Under the pieces are notes generated by a model. It was given only the letters and a program-made list of their open reading frames with translations. It did no database searches and was not told the DNA's origin. A stretch of 64,000 nucleotides of DNA from the NCBI GenBank assembly GCA_964531735.1, contig CAZHGD010000014.1, forward strand, positions 1 to 64,000, in the 5' to 3' direction. The position numbers were made by a program, and so were the translations under genes. Origin of the DNA: CAZHGD01 sp964531735 (GTDB lineage Bacteria > Armatimonadota > UBA10988). Positions 1-7,836 of the stretch are shown in pieces. Every line of letters starts with the position of its first letter. The stretch's first letter is position 1.

Positions 1-117
1 GGCCAGGAGGTGGTGAGCGGCGAACCGCACGGCCCACTCGCCCGGAAGCACACCCAACCTGCCTCGCCCTTGACGTGCTGAGCAACCTTCTCCACACTGA
101 CGCCTGGAGAGTCAGCC

Positions 118-522
118 ATGCCCGAGGTGGGCGGACTTGCCTCGCCCGGTCGTCTAGATGCCCTGGTGCTGGATGACCAGCAGCAACCCGTGCTGCGGGC
201 GGTGGCGGCCGCCGCGCTGCCCAGCGAGCCGCTGACCGGCTCCACGACCACGCTCTGGGTCTGCCCGCAGGTGGCCTGGCTCCTCGACGAGGCCGGACGC
301 CTCCTGGCCGAGTGGGACCCCCATACGCTCCTCGCCCGGTACCACGGCACGCCGCAGCCCTGGCGGCTGTGCCCGCGTTACCTGATGACGCTGACCCAGG
401 CCTGGCTCAGCGACCTCGCGCACGGTTGGCACGAGACCCCAGCGCCCGGTCGCGACCAGATGGCGGCGGCCGGCCTGCTCGAGCACCTGACCCGTGGCCG
501 CGTCGAGGTGCTCAGCGGTTGA
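118..522 (+). CDS. Hypothetical protein, 134 aa
   Basis: I do not recognise this family. The frame has the strong G/C third-position bias of its neighbours, and a GGAGAG lies 7 bases before the ATG, so it is probably a real gene. The protein has no signal peptide, no membrane segment and no cysteine motif. It is rich in Leu, Ala, Trp and Pro. The C-terminal half looks helical. The 3' end overlaps the convergent PHP gene by 11 bases. The bases before it hold no gene start that I can support. Confidence 0.5.
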   Translation: MPEVGGLASPGRLDALVLDDQQQPVLRAVAAAALPSEPLTGSTTTLWVCPQVAWLLDEAGRLLAEWDPHTLLARYHGTPQPWRLCPRYLMTLTQAWLSDLAHGWHETPAPGRDQMAAAGLLEHLTRGRVEVLSG

Positions 523-1303
523 CCGTCGCCGGATAGGCGTCGGCCCGCCATCGCGGCACGCCCAGGTCGGCCAGCTCCAGGCCACAGTCCTGCGCCACCG
601 TCAAGGTCCAGTCGTAGGCCGCCACGGCCTCGGGGCGGTGAGCGTCCGAACCGAGCACGATGCGGCAGCCCGCCTCGATGGCCGCGCCAATCAGCGCCGG
701 ATAGGTCTCGCGATGCGCCGGCGGCAGCTTGCGCGTGGTCAACTCGTTCAGCTCGACCATGGTCTGGTGCTGCGCGGCCGCGGCGAACACGCCCCGGTAC
801 CCATCCAGCACCGCACCCGTGAACGACTCGGTCAGTCCCAGGCGCGACAACATGATGCCCGGATGCGACAACGTGTCCACCTGGGGGTTGGCCGCCAGCC
901 GCGCGGCCCAGGCGAACCAGCGGTCGATCACCGCCGCTCGCTCGGTGGCGTTCCAGGCGGGCTGGTCGTACCACCAGTGCTGCCCGCCGGGGAAGTGGTG
1001 GGTGCTGGCGATGACGTAGGCCAGACCGTCGGTCGGCACCACCAGCGAACCGTCTTCTAGAGCCCCGTCGGCGTCGACTTCGGCACCGACATACACCGGA
1101 CACGGTCGCTCGGCCGCCATCAGATCGGCCCGGATGCGGTCGATCCGCGCCAGGTGATCCGGCTCGTGCAGATGCTCGGTGACGGCCAGCCAGGCCAGCC
1201 CGCGAGTCGCCGCGGCAGCCATGATCGCCGGCACCACCATCTCGTCGACCGCGTGGCCGCAGTACACCGTGTGGACGTGCGTATCGTAACGAACCTCGCT
1301 CAC
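512..1303 (-). CDS. PHP-domain phosphoesterase (histidinol-phosphatase-like)
   Basis: Metal-dependent hydrolase of the polymerase-and-histidinol-phosphatase (PHP) fold, 263 aa. The N-terminal motif D-T-H-V-H (His9, His11) is the first metal-binding pair. Further ligands fit S-T-H-H near residue 110, S-H-P-G in the middle and G-S-D-A-H near the C-terminus. These are known for HisK/YcdX-type phosphoesterases, but the exact substrate cannot be read from sequence. I chose the GTG at 1303 because a GAGG lies 8 bases upstream and the conserved domain begins directly after it. The open frame extends about 119 codons further upstream, but that part is antisense to the rhodanese gene and is not protein-like. 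No histidine-biosynthesis genes are nearby, so a hisK role is only one possibility. Confidence 0.85.
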   Translation of the reverse strand: MSEVRYDTHVHTVYCGHAVDEMVVPAIMAAAATRGLAWLAVTEHLHEPDHLARIDRIRADLMAAERPCPVYVGAEVDADGALEDGSLVVPTDGLAYVIASTHHFPGGQHWWYDQPAWNATERAAVIDRWFAWAARLAANPQVDTLSHPGIMLSRLGLTESFTGAVLDGYRGVFAAAAQHQTMVELNELTTRKLPPAHRETYPALIGAAIEAGCRIVLGSDAHRPEAVAAYDWTLTVAQDCGLELADLGVPRWRADAYPATVNR

Positions 1304-1382
1304 CAGCCCATCCTCGTTGGCCCCGGCTCGCGCCGCGGCCCCCCATGGTGGACCACATCCGCTTCGCTGTCCAGTTTCGCTA

Positions 1383-1411
1383 TTGACATATGGTGCGCGA
1401 CGCGCTATACT
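1383..1411 (+). promoter_or_regulatory. Sigma-70 promoter of the rhodanese gene
   Basis: TTGACA at 1383-1388 and TATACT at 1406-1411, separated by exactly 17 bases. This is nearly a perfect housekeeping consensus and stands out in a GC-rich genome. The expected start of transcription is near 1418, inside the palindrome at 1417-1432, so a bound repressor would block initiation. Confidence 0.75.
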
Positions 1412-1416
1412 GCAAC

Positions 1417-1432
1417 ATACCCAGTGGGGTAT
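1417..1432. promoter_or_regulatory. CsoR/CstR-type operator palindrome
   Basis: ATACCC-AGTG-GGGTAT: perfect 6-base arms around a 4-base centre. CsoR-superfamily repressors (the copper sensor CsoR, the persulfide sensor CstR, the formaldehyde sensor FrmR) bind G/C-tract palindromes of this form. CstR is known to control rhodanese and sulfide-oxidation genes, which matches the gene directly downstream. No CsoR-family gene is in this window, so the repressor would have to be encoded elsewhere. The assignment to CstR rather than CsoR is inferred from the target gene. Confidence 0.65.
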
Positions 1433-1453
1433 ATAGCCGCAAGGAGCGAAGAC

Positions 1454-2011
1454 ATGGCGACAGACACGGCACAGGGCTTGCCGGAGGTGGACGCGGCCAC
1501 GCTCAAAGCGTGGTTGGATACGGATACGGTGACGCTGATCGACGTGCGCGAAGAGGCCGAGTATGCCGCGGCCCATATCCCGGGCGCCTTGCTGATGCCG
1601 ACCTCGAAGTTCCAGCCCGACGCGGTGGCGCGCGCGGCCCACGGCCGAGTCGTCGTCCACTGCGCGTCAGGGATGCGCGCCACTGAGGCGTGCGCCAAAC
1701 TGCTGACCTGCGGCTGCGACAACGTGTGGTTGTTCCGGCCCGGCGTGAAGGGCTGGCGCGAAGCGGGCTACGCGGTGGCCGGAGCCGGCCAGGAGAAGCT
1801 GCCGGTGCTGCGCCAGGTGCAGCTCATCGTGGGCACGGGCATCGTCATCGGCACAGCGTTGGGTCTCATGCTCAGCCCGTGGTTCTTCGCCCTGCCGGCG
1901 ATGATGGGTTGCGGCCTGCTGATGGCCGGGGCCACCGGTAGCTGCCCGATGGCCGATGTCCTGGCCAAGCTGCCGTACAACAACTGCTCCGGAGGCTCCT
2001 GCCACCGTTGA
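1454..2011 (+). CDS. Membrane rhodanese with C-terminal DUF2892 (YgaP-like)
   Basis: Sulfurtransferase of 185 aa that moves sulfane sulfur between thiols, probably at the inner face of the membrane. Residues 10-105 form one rhodanese domain with the active-site loop H-C-A-S-G-M-R-A (catalytic Cys70) and the early D-V-R-E motif. Residues 112-160 contain two hydrophobic segments, followed by the S-C-P-M-A-D...P-Y-N signature of the DUF2892 family, giving the same architecture as E. coli YgaP. The start ATG has AAGGAG about 7 bases upstream. The gene stands alone between a CsoR/CstR-like operator and a strong hairpin. The likely role is handling reactive sulfur species; a role in thiosulfate use is possible. 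Confidence 0.92.
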   Translation: MATDTAQGLPEVDAATLKAWLDTDTVTLIDVREEAEYAAAHIPGALLMPTSKFQPDAVARAAHGRVVVHCASGMRATEACAKLLTCGCDNVWLFRPGVKGWREAGYAVAGAGQEKLPVLRQVQLIVGTGIVIGTALGLMLSPWFFALPAMMGCGLLMAGATGSCPMADVLAKLPYNNCSGGSCHR

Positions 2012-2039
2012 GCGGGCACCTTGGCCCGCTCAACGGTGG
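2002..2039. terminator. Bidirectional hairpin between convergent genes
   Basis: Perfect 15-base stem (CCACCGTTGAGCGGG and its complement) with an 8-base loop. It begins inside the last codons of the rhodanese gene and ends just before the stop of the convergent sugar isomerase. No U-tract follows on either strand, so termination would rest on the very stable stem or on Rho. Confidence 0.65.
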
Positions 2040-2048
2040 ACTCGCCGC

Positions 2049-2819
2049 CTACCGGCCCAGGTACGCGCGGTAGAGCGCGGCGTAGAGGCCGAGGACGCGC
2101 TCGGGATCGCTGCTCTGGGCGATTTCGGCCGACAGGTAGCCTTCGTAGCCCCACTCCTCGAGCAGCGGCAGCAGCTCGCGGTACGGGTAGTCGCTGGCGT
2201 CCAGTTCGTGCATGTGGATGTGGTTGACGTACTCGTAGACCTGACTGAGCGTCTCGCGGATGGAGCCACCGCAGACATCGCGCGGATCGCAGTTGTAGAC
2301 GATGCCGACGGCCGGATGGTCGGCGTGTTCCACCGCGCGCAGCGCATAGCGCCACCAGTTGAACTGCCCGTGCATCTCGAGGTTTACCTCGAGGTCGAGG
2401 CCCTCGGCGAACTCGCCCAGCTCGCGCAGACAATCGCCTACGTAGGCGATCACGTCGGCCCGGTTGGTGCCCGCGTCGCGCGGCATGTCGTTGCCGAACA
2501 CGCGGAGGCGCTGCGCATCGAGGTCGGCGGCCAGTTCCAGGTAGCGCTTGCACTCGTCCACACTGGCTTGCCGCGCGGCTGCGTCGGCGAACTCGAAGCG
2601 GTTGCTCACGCCCAGACCGGCGATGTCCACCAGCGCATCGTCGAACTGGTCGCGCACCGACCGCCGGGCCGCGGCGTCGAGGTCGAGGTCCACGCCGTGG
2701 GCATGGCCCAACTGCATCCGCAGCTCGATGGCGGCGAACCCTTTGGCGTGCGCCACCCGCAGCAGCGTCGGCAGGTCGAGGTGACGGCCGATGTCGAACG
2801 ACAGCAGGCTGAGCTTCAT
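2049..2819 (-). CDS. Sugar phosphate isomerase/epimerase (AP-endonuclease-2 fold)
   Basis: Protein of 256 aa with the xylose-isomerase-like TIM barrel that also includes endonuclease IV and many keto-sugar epimerases. Candidate metal ligands occur in the expected order: Glu in the E-V-N-L-E-M-H stretch, Asp in Y-N-C-D-P, His in H-I-H-M-H, and a late Glu in L-S-A-E. The ATG at 2819 is preceded by GAAGGAG at good spacing. The frame could extend another 34 codons, but those do not fit the family. Substrate is unknown; proteins of this group often act on ketoses, inosose or related sugars. It is monocistronic and convergent with the rhodanese gene. Confidence 0.85.
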   Translation of the reverse strand: MKLSLLSFDIGRHLDLPTLLRVAHAKGFAAIELRMQLGHAHGVDLDLDAAARRSVRDQFDDALVDIAGLGVSNRFEFADAAARQASVDECKRYLELAADLDAQRLRVFGNDMPRDAGTNRADVIAYVGDCLRELGEFAEGLDLEVNLEMHGQFNWWRYALRAVEHADHPAVGIVYNCDPRDVCGGSIRETLSQVYEYVNHIHMHELDASDYPYRELLPLLEEWGYEGYLSAEIAQSSDPERVLGLYAALYRAYLGR

Positions 2820-2893
2820 GGCGCGAACACTCCTTCGCTGCCAGCCTGGTTCGCCCCAGCGACTCGATTCCTGCCCGGCGGGCCCGAACGCCA

Positions 2894-2921
2894 GTGGCCA
2901 CGCCCGGACGGGCGTGGCCAC
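2894..2921. repeat. 28-base palindrome upstream of the sugar isomerase gene
   Basis: Two perfect 13-base arms (GTGGCCACGCCCG and its complement) around a 2-base centre, about 75 bases before the isomerase start. It could be an operator, a leader hairpin, or a terminator for transcripts arriving from the pnp-dapB operon. No T-run follows. The rest of the gap 2820-3055 holds only a weaker GC-rich dyad, near 2999-3034, after dapB. Confidence 0.5.
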
Positions 2922-3055
2922 GGTGTCATGGTATGGTCGTGCCAGCGCAGCTTGAGGGGTCGATCGGTGCCTCGGCCACGATGGTGCGCGGTTGCCCCGC
3001 CGCCGCGCTCAAGCCGAAGCTGACGGCGGCGGCGTGAGCACCAGGCAGCAGGAGA

Positions 3056-3838
3056 TCAGTCGAGCAGGTTCTCCAACCCGACCGTCAAACCGGGGGCCAG
3101 GCCCAGCACCCGACGGGCGGCCAACACCACGCCCGGCATGAAGCAACTGCGGTCGATGGAGCGGTGCGACAGGCGCAGCGTCTCGCCCTGGCCGCCGAGG
3201 AGCACGTCCTGGTCGGCCACGAAGCCCGGCATGCGCACGCTGTGGACGTGAACGAACTCGTCGCTGCCGCCGCGCGAGCCGGCCAGCTTCTCTTCTTCGT
3301 CCACCGGGGTGTCACTGAAGGCGCCGCCCCGAGCGGCCACCATGCCTTGCAGCGTCTTCAGCGCGGTGCCGCTCGGCGCGTCGCGCTTGTTCTCGTGGTG
3401 GTACTCGATGATCTCGGCGTAGTCGAAGTGCTTCGCCGCCTCAGCCGCGAACCGCATCATCAGGATCGCGCCGATGGCGAAGTTCGGCGCCATGAACGCC
3501 GGCACGCTCTGCTCGCGGGCCCGCTGGTCGAGCGACGCCAGCTCCTCGGCGGCCAGTCCGGTGGTGCCGATCACCGGCGCCACGCCGAGGCCCAGCAGCC
3601 AGGGCAGGTTCTCGCGAGCCGCCGCCGCCACGGTGAAGTCGATGGCCACCTTCGGACCGGTCGCGCGCACCGCCTCGGCCACGCTGCTGAAGATCGGCAG
3701 ACCGAGGTCGGCCCCGGCGCCGGGCAGGTCCACGCCGCCCACGGCCTCGAGCCCCGCCGCCGCCCGGACGGCCGCGGTCACCATGCGACCCATCTTGCCC
3801 GCCGCGCCAATCACCAAGACCGGAATCGTCTCGCTCAT
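3056..3838 (-). CDS. dapB: 4-hydroxy-tetrahydrodipicolinate reductase
   Basis: Cytoplasmic NAD(P)H-dependent reductase of the lysine and meso-diaminopimelate pathway, 260 aa, normal length. The N-terminal Rossmann motif G-A-A-G-K-M-G binds the cofactor, and the family signature E-Y-H-H-E-N-K-R-D-A-P-S-G-T-A carries the catalytic His and Lys. The ATG overlaps the stop of the upstream M16 peptidase gene (ATGA), indicating translational coupling. It is the last gene of the rpsO-pnp-M16-dapB cluster; a similar order around pnp is known in Gram-positive and other bacteria. The frame extends upstream of the chosen start, but only as antisense-like sequence within the peptidase gene. Confidence 0.97.
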   Translation of the reverse strand: MSETIPVLVIGAAGKMGRMVTAAVRAAAGLEAVGGVDLPGAGADLGLPIFSSVAEAVRATGPKVAIDFTVAAAARENLPWLLGLGVAPVIGTTGLAAEELASLDQRAREQSVPAFMAPNFAIGAILMMRFAAEAAKHFDYAEIIEYHHENKRDAPSGTALKTLQGMVAARGGAFSDTPVDEEEKLAGSRGGSDEFVHVHSVRMPGFVADQDVLLGGQGETLRLSHRSIDRSCFMPGVVLAARRVLGLAPGLTVGLENLLD

Positions 3839-5106
3839 GCCTGCACCACTTTCCACCACGTGGCGGCCCGCTTGTCGGTCACCGGGCCAACCACACTCAA
3901 CACATACTCGCCGCCGCCGAAGACCCGCCGCGTCGCCCTGGCGACGTCCTCGACGGTGGTCGCGGCCACGCCCTGGATGGTCTCCTCGACGGTCACGCGG
4001 CGGCCCTCCTGGAACCAGCCGCGCGCCAGCCGGGCCAGCCGCGTGCCCAGTGATTCCGAGGCCAGCAGGATGGTGGCCCGCGAGTAGGACTTGGCCCAGG
4101 CCAGTTCCTCCTCGGTGACACCGTCGGCCAGCAAGCGCTCGATCTCGCCGATGCAGACCTTCAGCAACTCGGTGATCCGGCCCGGGTGCGCCGCGGCCTC
4201 GATGATCATCAGGCCGGTGTCCCGCTGGGTCTGCCAGTTGCTGCTGATCTGGTAGGCCAGTCCGCGGTTCTCGCGCACCTCCTGGAACAGCCGGCTGCTC
4301 ATCGTCGCGCCGAGGAGCGCGTCGAGCAGCCACAGGGCGTAACGGTCGGGGTCAGCGGCGCCACCGGCCGGGGCCGCGAGCGACAGGTGGACCTGATCCA
4401 CCTCCAGCCGACCGGCGGCCAGGCCGCTGTGGAATTCGGGCACCGGATCGACCAGCGGCGCGGAGTGCGGCGGCAGATCGCGCCAGGCTGCGCCGGCCAG
4501 GTCGGCCAAGTTCGCCGCGTCCACCGCGCCGACGCCGATCAGCCAGGTCCGGTCGCCGGTGTAGTGTGCACGCCGGTAGGCGGTCAACCGCGCGGCGTCG
4601 AACTCGGCCACCGACGCCGCCGTGCCCAGCACCGGCAGCGCCAACGGGTGGGCGCCCCAAGCCTGTCGGGCACACAGCTCGTTGACCAGGTCGGACGGCG
4701 AATCGTCCGCCTCGAGGATCTCCTCCAGGATGACGTTCTGCTCGACATCGACGGCGGCCTGGTCGAACTCGCCGCCGACGATGAGTTCGGCCAGCAGCTC
4801 CAGCGCCTGGCCCACGTGCTCGGGCAAGACCTGCATCGTATAGCAGGTGGCCTCATGCGTGGTGTAGGCGTCGAACTGGCCGCCCAACGCCTCGATGGCC
4901 CGCGCCAGCGCCTGGGCGCTATAGCGCGGGCCACCTTTGAACACCATGTGCTCGATGAAGTGCGCAATGCCGTTGTCGGCCGGCGTCTCGTAACGCGTGC
5001 CGCAACGAAGCCACACCCCCAGATGGACCGAGGCCGCCTCTGCGACGGCCTCGGTGGCCACCTGGACTCCCACCGGCAGCCGGTTCATGGTGGCGATGGT
5101 TGACAT
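3835..5106 (-). CDS. M16-family zinc peptidase (processing-protease type)
   Basis: Pitrilysin/insulinase-family metallopeptidase of 423 aa, the usual size of the two-domain mitochondrial-processing-peptidase-like bacterial enzymes. The inverted zinc motif H-F-I-E-H lies at 49-53, and Glu129, 76 residues later, is the third ligand. The C-terminal inactive-type M16 domain contains the typical S-S-R-L-F-Q-E-V-R-E-N-R-G-L-A-Y motif. There is no signal peptide, so it is probably cytosolic. It lies 37 bases after pnp and overlaps dapB by 4 bases. Orthologues beside pnp are common; the natural substrate is unclear. No convincing Shine-Dalgarno site precedes the chosen ATG. Confidence 0.95.
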   Translation of the reverse strand: MSTIATMNRLPVGVQVATEAVAEAASVHLGVWLRCGTRYETPADNGIAHFIEHMVFKGGPRYSAQALARAIEALGGQFDAYTTHEATCYTMQVLPEHVGQALELLAELIVGGEFDQAAVDVEQNVILEEILEADDSPSDLVNELCARQAWGAHPLALPVLGTAASVAEFDAARLTAYRRAHYTGDRTWLIGVGAVDAANLADLAGAAWRDLPPHSAPLVDPVPEFHSGLAAGRLEVDQVHLSLAAPAGGAADPDRYALWLLDALLGATMSSRLFQEVRENRGLAYQISSNWQTQRDTGLMIIEAAAHPGRITELLKVCIGEIERLLADGVTEEELAWAKSYSRATILLASESLGTRLARLARGWFQEGRRVTVEETIQGVAATTVEDVARATRRVFGGGEYVLSVVGPVTDKRAATWWKVVQA

Positions 5107-5143
5107 CAGCGCATCATCACTGGCCGACTGCGGTCAAGTCGCC

Positions 5144-7660
5144 TCACGCCTCGTCGTGACCTTCGGGCGCATGACCTTCGGGCGCGTGACCTTCGGGCGC
5201 ATTGCCCTCGGGCGCATGGCCTTCGGGTACGTTGCCTTCCGGACCGTCGTCACGCCGGCCACGCGGCTGCGGGCGATCCGGCTCGCCATAGCCGAAGCCC
5301 TGGCTGCCGCCGCGGTCGTACGGTCGCGGCGAGCGATCCTGGCCCTGACGGTCACCACCGCCCCGGTTGCCGCCGCGGTCGCCGCCGCGGTCACCACCGC
5401 GGTCACCGCCGCGGTCACCACCGCGGTCACCGCCACGGTCGCCGCCCCGGCCGCCGCGGTCACCACCGCGACCACCGCGATCGCCGCCCCGGTCACCACC
5501 GCCCCGGCGCGGCTGCGGGTGCCGGTCGCGCGGGCCACGATCGCCCCGCTCACCGCCCTCGCCACCGGCCATGTTGATGATGATCGGGATGTCGGTGCGC
5601 TCCAGGTTGATGCGGCCCTGGTCGTCAATCTCGGTGACCCGCACGGGCAGCCGATCGCCGATGGAAACCACGTCCTCGACGCGCCCGATGCGCTCGGCCG
5701 CGAGCTTCGAGATGTGGACCAGGCCTTCCTTGCCCGGCAGCACTTCGACCATGGCGCCGAAGCCGAAGATCCGGGTCACCGGGCCTTCGTACTCCTCGCC
5801 CACCTTGACCTCGCGCGTCAGTGCCCGCACGGCGTCGCAGGCGGCCTTGCCGCCGGCGCCGTCGGCCGCCGCCACGAACACGCGGCCGTCCTGCTCGACG
5901 TCGATCCGCGCGCCGGTCTCCTCTTGGATCTTGCGGATGGTCTTGCCACCCGGGCCGATCAGCGTGGCGATCTTCTCGGGGTCGATCTGGATGACCTCGA
6001 TGCGCGGCGCGTACGGCGAGATGTCCTCGCGCGCTTGCGGGATGGTCTCGAGCAGCTTGCCGCGAATGTGCGCCAGCGCTTCTTGCGCCTGGTCCAGGGC
6101 CGCCGCCATGATCTCGCGGGTCAGGCCCGAGCACTTGATGTCCATCTGCAGCGCGGTGATGCCGTTCTCGGTCCCGCAGACCTTGAAGTCCATGTCGCCG
6201 CAGTGGTCTTCCAGACCCAGGATGTCGGTCAGCACGACCGACTTGTCGCCTTCCTTGAGCAGGCCCATCGCCACGCCGGCCACCGGCGAGGCGATCGGCA
6301 CGCCGGCGTCCATCAGCGCCAGCGTGCTGCCGCAGACGCTGGCCATGGACGAGGAGCCGTTGCTCTCCAGGACCTCCGAGACGATCCGCATAGTGTACGG
6401 GAAGACCTCTTCGCTCGGCAGCACGGCGTACAGCGCGCGCTCGGCCAGGAAGCCGTGGCCGATTTCGCGCCGGCCGGGGCTGCCCATGCGCTTGGTCTCA
6501 CCCACGCTGTACGGCGGGAAGTTGTAGTGGTGGTAGTAGCGCTGCGCGCCGCCCTCGAACAGCCAGTCGGTGGTCTTGCGATCACCCAGCGTGCCCAGCG
6601 TGACGACCGACAAGACCTGCGTCTCACCGCGCGTGAACAGGCCCGAGCCATGGACCCGCGGGACGGCGCCGGCCTCGGCGTCGATCGGCCGCACCGTGCG
6701 CGTGTCACGGCCGTCGGCGCGAACACCTTCGTCGAGGATCATCCGCCGGATGACCTCGGCCTCGATCTGGTGCACGTAGCGCTTGATCTCGGCCTCTTTG
6801 TCGGCCAGCTCTTCTTCGGCCACCAGCGTGCTGATGACCTCGGTGCTGATGGTGTCCAGCGCCGTGTAGTGCTGCTTCTTGCCCGGCGCACCCAGCGCGG
6901 CGCGCCACTGCGGCGCCATCAACGCGCGCACGCGCTCCTTCAGCGCCTCGTCGGTCTGCGGCAGGCCGAGATCGACCTTCTCGAGGCCGACCATCTGCCG
7001 CAGCTCTTCCTGAATGCGGCACAGCTCCTTGATGGCGGTGTGCCCACACTCGAGAGCGGTCAGCAGGTCGTCGGCCGGCAACTCGTTGGCCTGGGCCTCG
7101 ACCATCGCAATGGCGTCGGCCGTGCCGGCCACCATCAGGTCGAGCTGCGAGCCCTCGAGCTGCTCATAGGTCGGGTTGATCACCGGCGCGCCGTCGATCC
7201 AGCCGACGCGCACCGAGCCGACCGGACCGTCAAATGGGATGTCGCTGATGTGCAGCGCGGCGGACGCGCAGAGGGCCGCCAGCGAGTCGGGGTTGATCTC
7301 GGGCTCGACCGCCAGCGGATGGATGACGATCTGCACTTCGTTGCGCATACCGTCAGGGAACAACGGCCGCAGCGGGCGGTCCGTCATCCGTGCGCAGAGC
7401 ACGGACTTCTCACCGGGCCGTCCTTCGCGCCGGAAGAAGGTCACCGGGATTTTGCCCGCGGCGTAGCTCTTGGCTTCGAACTCCACCGTCAGCGGGAAGA
7501 AGTCGCCGTCGCCGCGCGCCGGCCCCAAGGTGGCGGTGGCCAGCACGGTCGTGTCGCCGTAGCGCACCACCACGCTGCCGTTCGCCTGCTTGGCGAGCCG
7601 ACCGGTCTCAATGACGAGCTCTCGCTCGCCAAGCTGGCAGGATACTGTGGTCACTCTCAT
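5144..7660 (-). CDS. pnp: Polyribonucleotide nucleotidyltransferase with RGG-type tail
   Basis: 3'-to-5' phosphorolytic exoribonuclease of the RNA degradosome, 838 aa. Two RNase PH domains (about 1-230 and 310-540) are joined by the all-helical linker. They are followed by a KH domain with the G-P-G-G loop and an S1 domain. Bacterial PNPases usually end near 700-750 aa. This one continues with about 130 residues of low complexity: first a run of Gly-Asp-Arg-Gly-Gly units, then six Pro-Glu-Gly-His/Asn units. The arginine-glycine tail resembles RNA-binding RGG regions, so it may increase RNA affinity or drive clustering (inference). A short G-rich Shine-Dalgarno precedes the ATG. It is downstream of rpsO, the classical arrangement. 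Confidence 0.97.
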   Translation of the reverse strand: MRVTTVSCQLGERELVIETGRLAKQANGSVVVRYGDTTVLATATLGPARGDGDFFPLTVEFEAKSYAAGKIPVTFFRREGRPGEKSVLCARMTDRPLRPLFPDGMRNEVQIVIHPLAVEPEINPDSLAALCASAALHISDIPFDGPVGSVRVGWIDGAPVINPTYEQLEGSQLDLMVAGTADAIAMVEAQANELPADDLLTALECGHTAIKELCRIQEELRQMVGLEKVDLGLPQTDEALKERVRALMAPQWRAALGAPGKKQHYTALDTISTEVISTLVAEEELADKEAEIKRYVHQIEAEVIRRMILDEGVRADGRDTRTVRPIDAEAGAVPRVHGSGLFTRGETQVLSVVTLGTLGDRKTTDWLFEGGAQRYYHHYNFPPYSVGETKRMGSPGRREIGHGFLAERALYAVLPSEEVFPYTMRIVSEVLESNGSSSMASVCGSTLALMDAGVPIASPVAGVAMGLLKEGDKSVVLTDILGLEDHCGDMDFKVCGTENGITALQMDIKCSGLTREIMAAALDQAQEALAHIRGKLLETIPQAREDISPYAPRIEVIQIDPEKIATLIGPGGKTIRKIQEETGARIDVEQDGRVFVAAADGAGGKAACDAVRALTREVKVGEEYEGPVTRIFGFGAMVEVLPGKEGLVHISKLAAERIGRVEDVVSIGDRLPVRVTEIDDQGRINLERTDIPIIINMAGGEGGERGDRGPRDRHPQPRRGGGDRGGDRGGRGGDRGGRGGDRGGDRGGDRGGDRGGDRGGDRGGNRGGGDRQGQDRSPRPYDRGGSQGFGYGEPDRPQPRGRRDDGPEGNVPEGHAPEGNAPEGHAPEGHAPEGHDEA
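5156..5242 (-). repeat. In-frame 15-base repeats at the pnp 3' end
   Basis: Six imperfect units, mostly 15 bases, that encode Pro-Glu-Gly-His/Asn plus Ala or Val at the extreme C-terminus of PNPase. Length variation in whole codons would be expected between strains by replication slippage. Confidence 0.75.
5359..5516 (-). repeat. In-frame GDRGG-coding repeat tract in pnp
   Basis: Short G/C-rich repeats in the pnp reading frame encode consecutive Gly-Asp-Arg-Gly-Gly and Arg-Gly-Gly units. All units keep the frame, so this is a protein low-complexity region and not a CRISPR array or a non-coding minisatellite. Confidence 0.8.
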
Positions 7661-7803
7661 CGCCCTCGTCTCTCACTTGCAGATCAAGGGCGCGGGAGGT
7701 CCGACCTGGAGGAATGGCCGCGCAGGGAAGCGGTGTCTGGATTACGGCTGGACGGCAACTGCGCCACCGTCCCGCTGACCAACGTGGCCAGGGTCTGCCG
7801 AGG

Positions 7804-7827
7804 CAAAACGCATTCCCGCGCCCGGGA
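7804..7827 (-). terminator. Possible rpsO attenuator or terminator
   Basis: Between rpsO and pnp, read on the minus strand, a short 5-base stem (TCCCG/CGGGA, loop GGCG) is followed after a few bases by TTTT. It may partly end rpsO transcripts before pnp. The stem is weak. The remainder of the 7661-7836 gap shows no gene. Confidence 0.3.
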
Positions 7828-7836
7828 GCACAGGAA

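Noticed and set aside
5359..5516. Short-period repeats that could be taken for a CRISPR array or minisatellite
   Set aside because: All units are in frame inside pnp and encode the Arg-Gly tail. There are no unique spacers and no cas genes.
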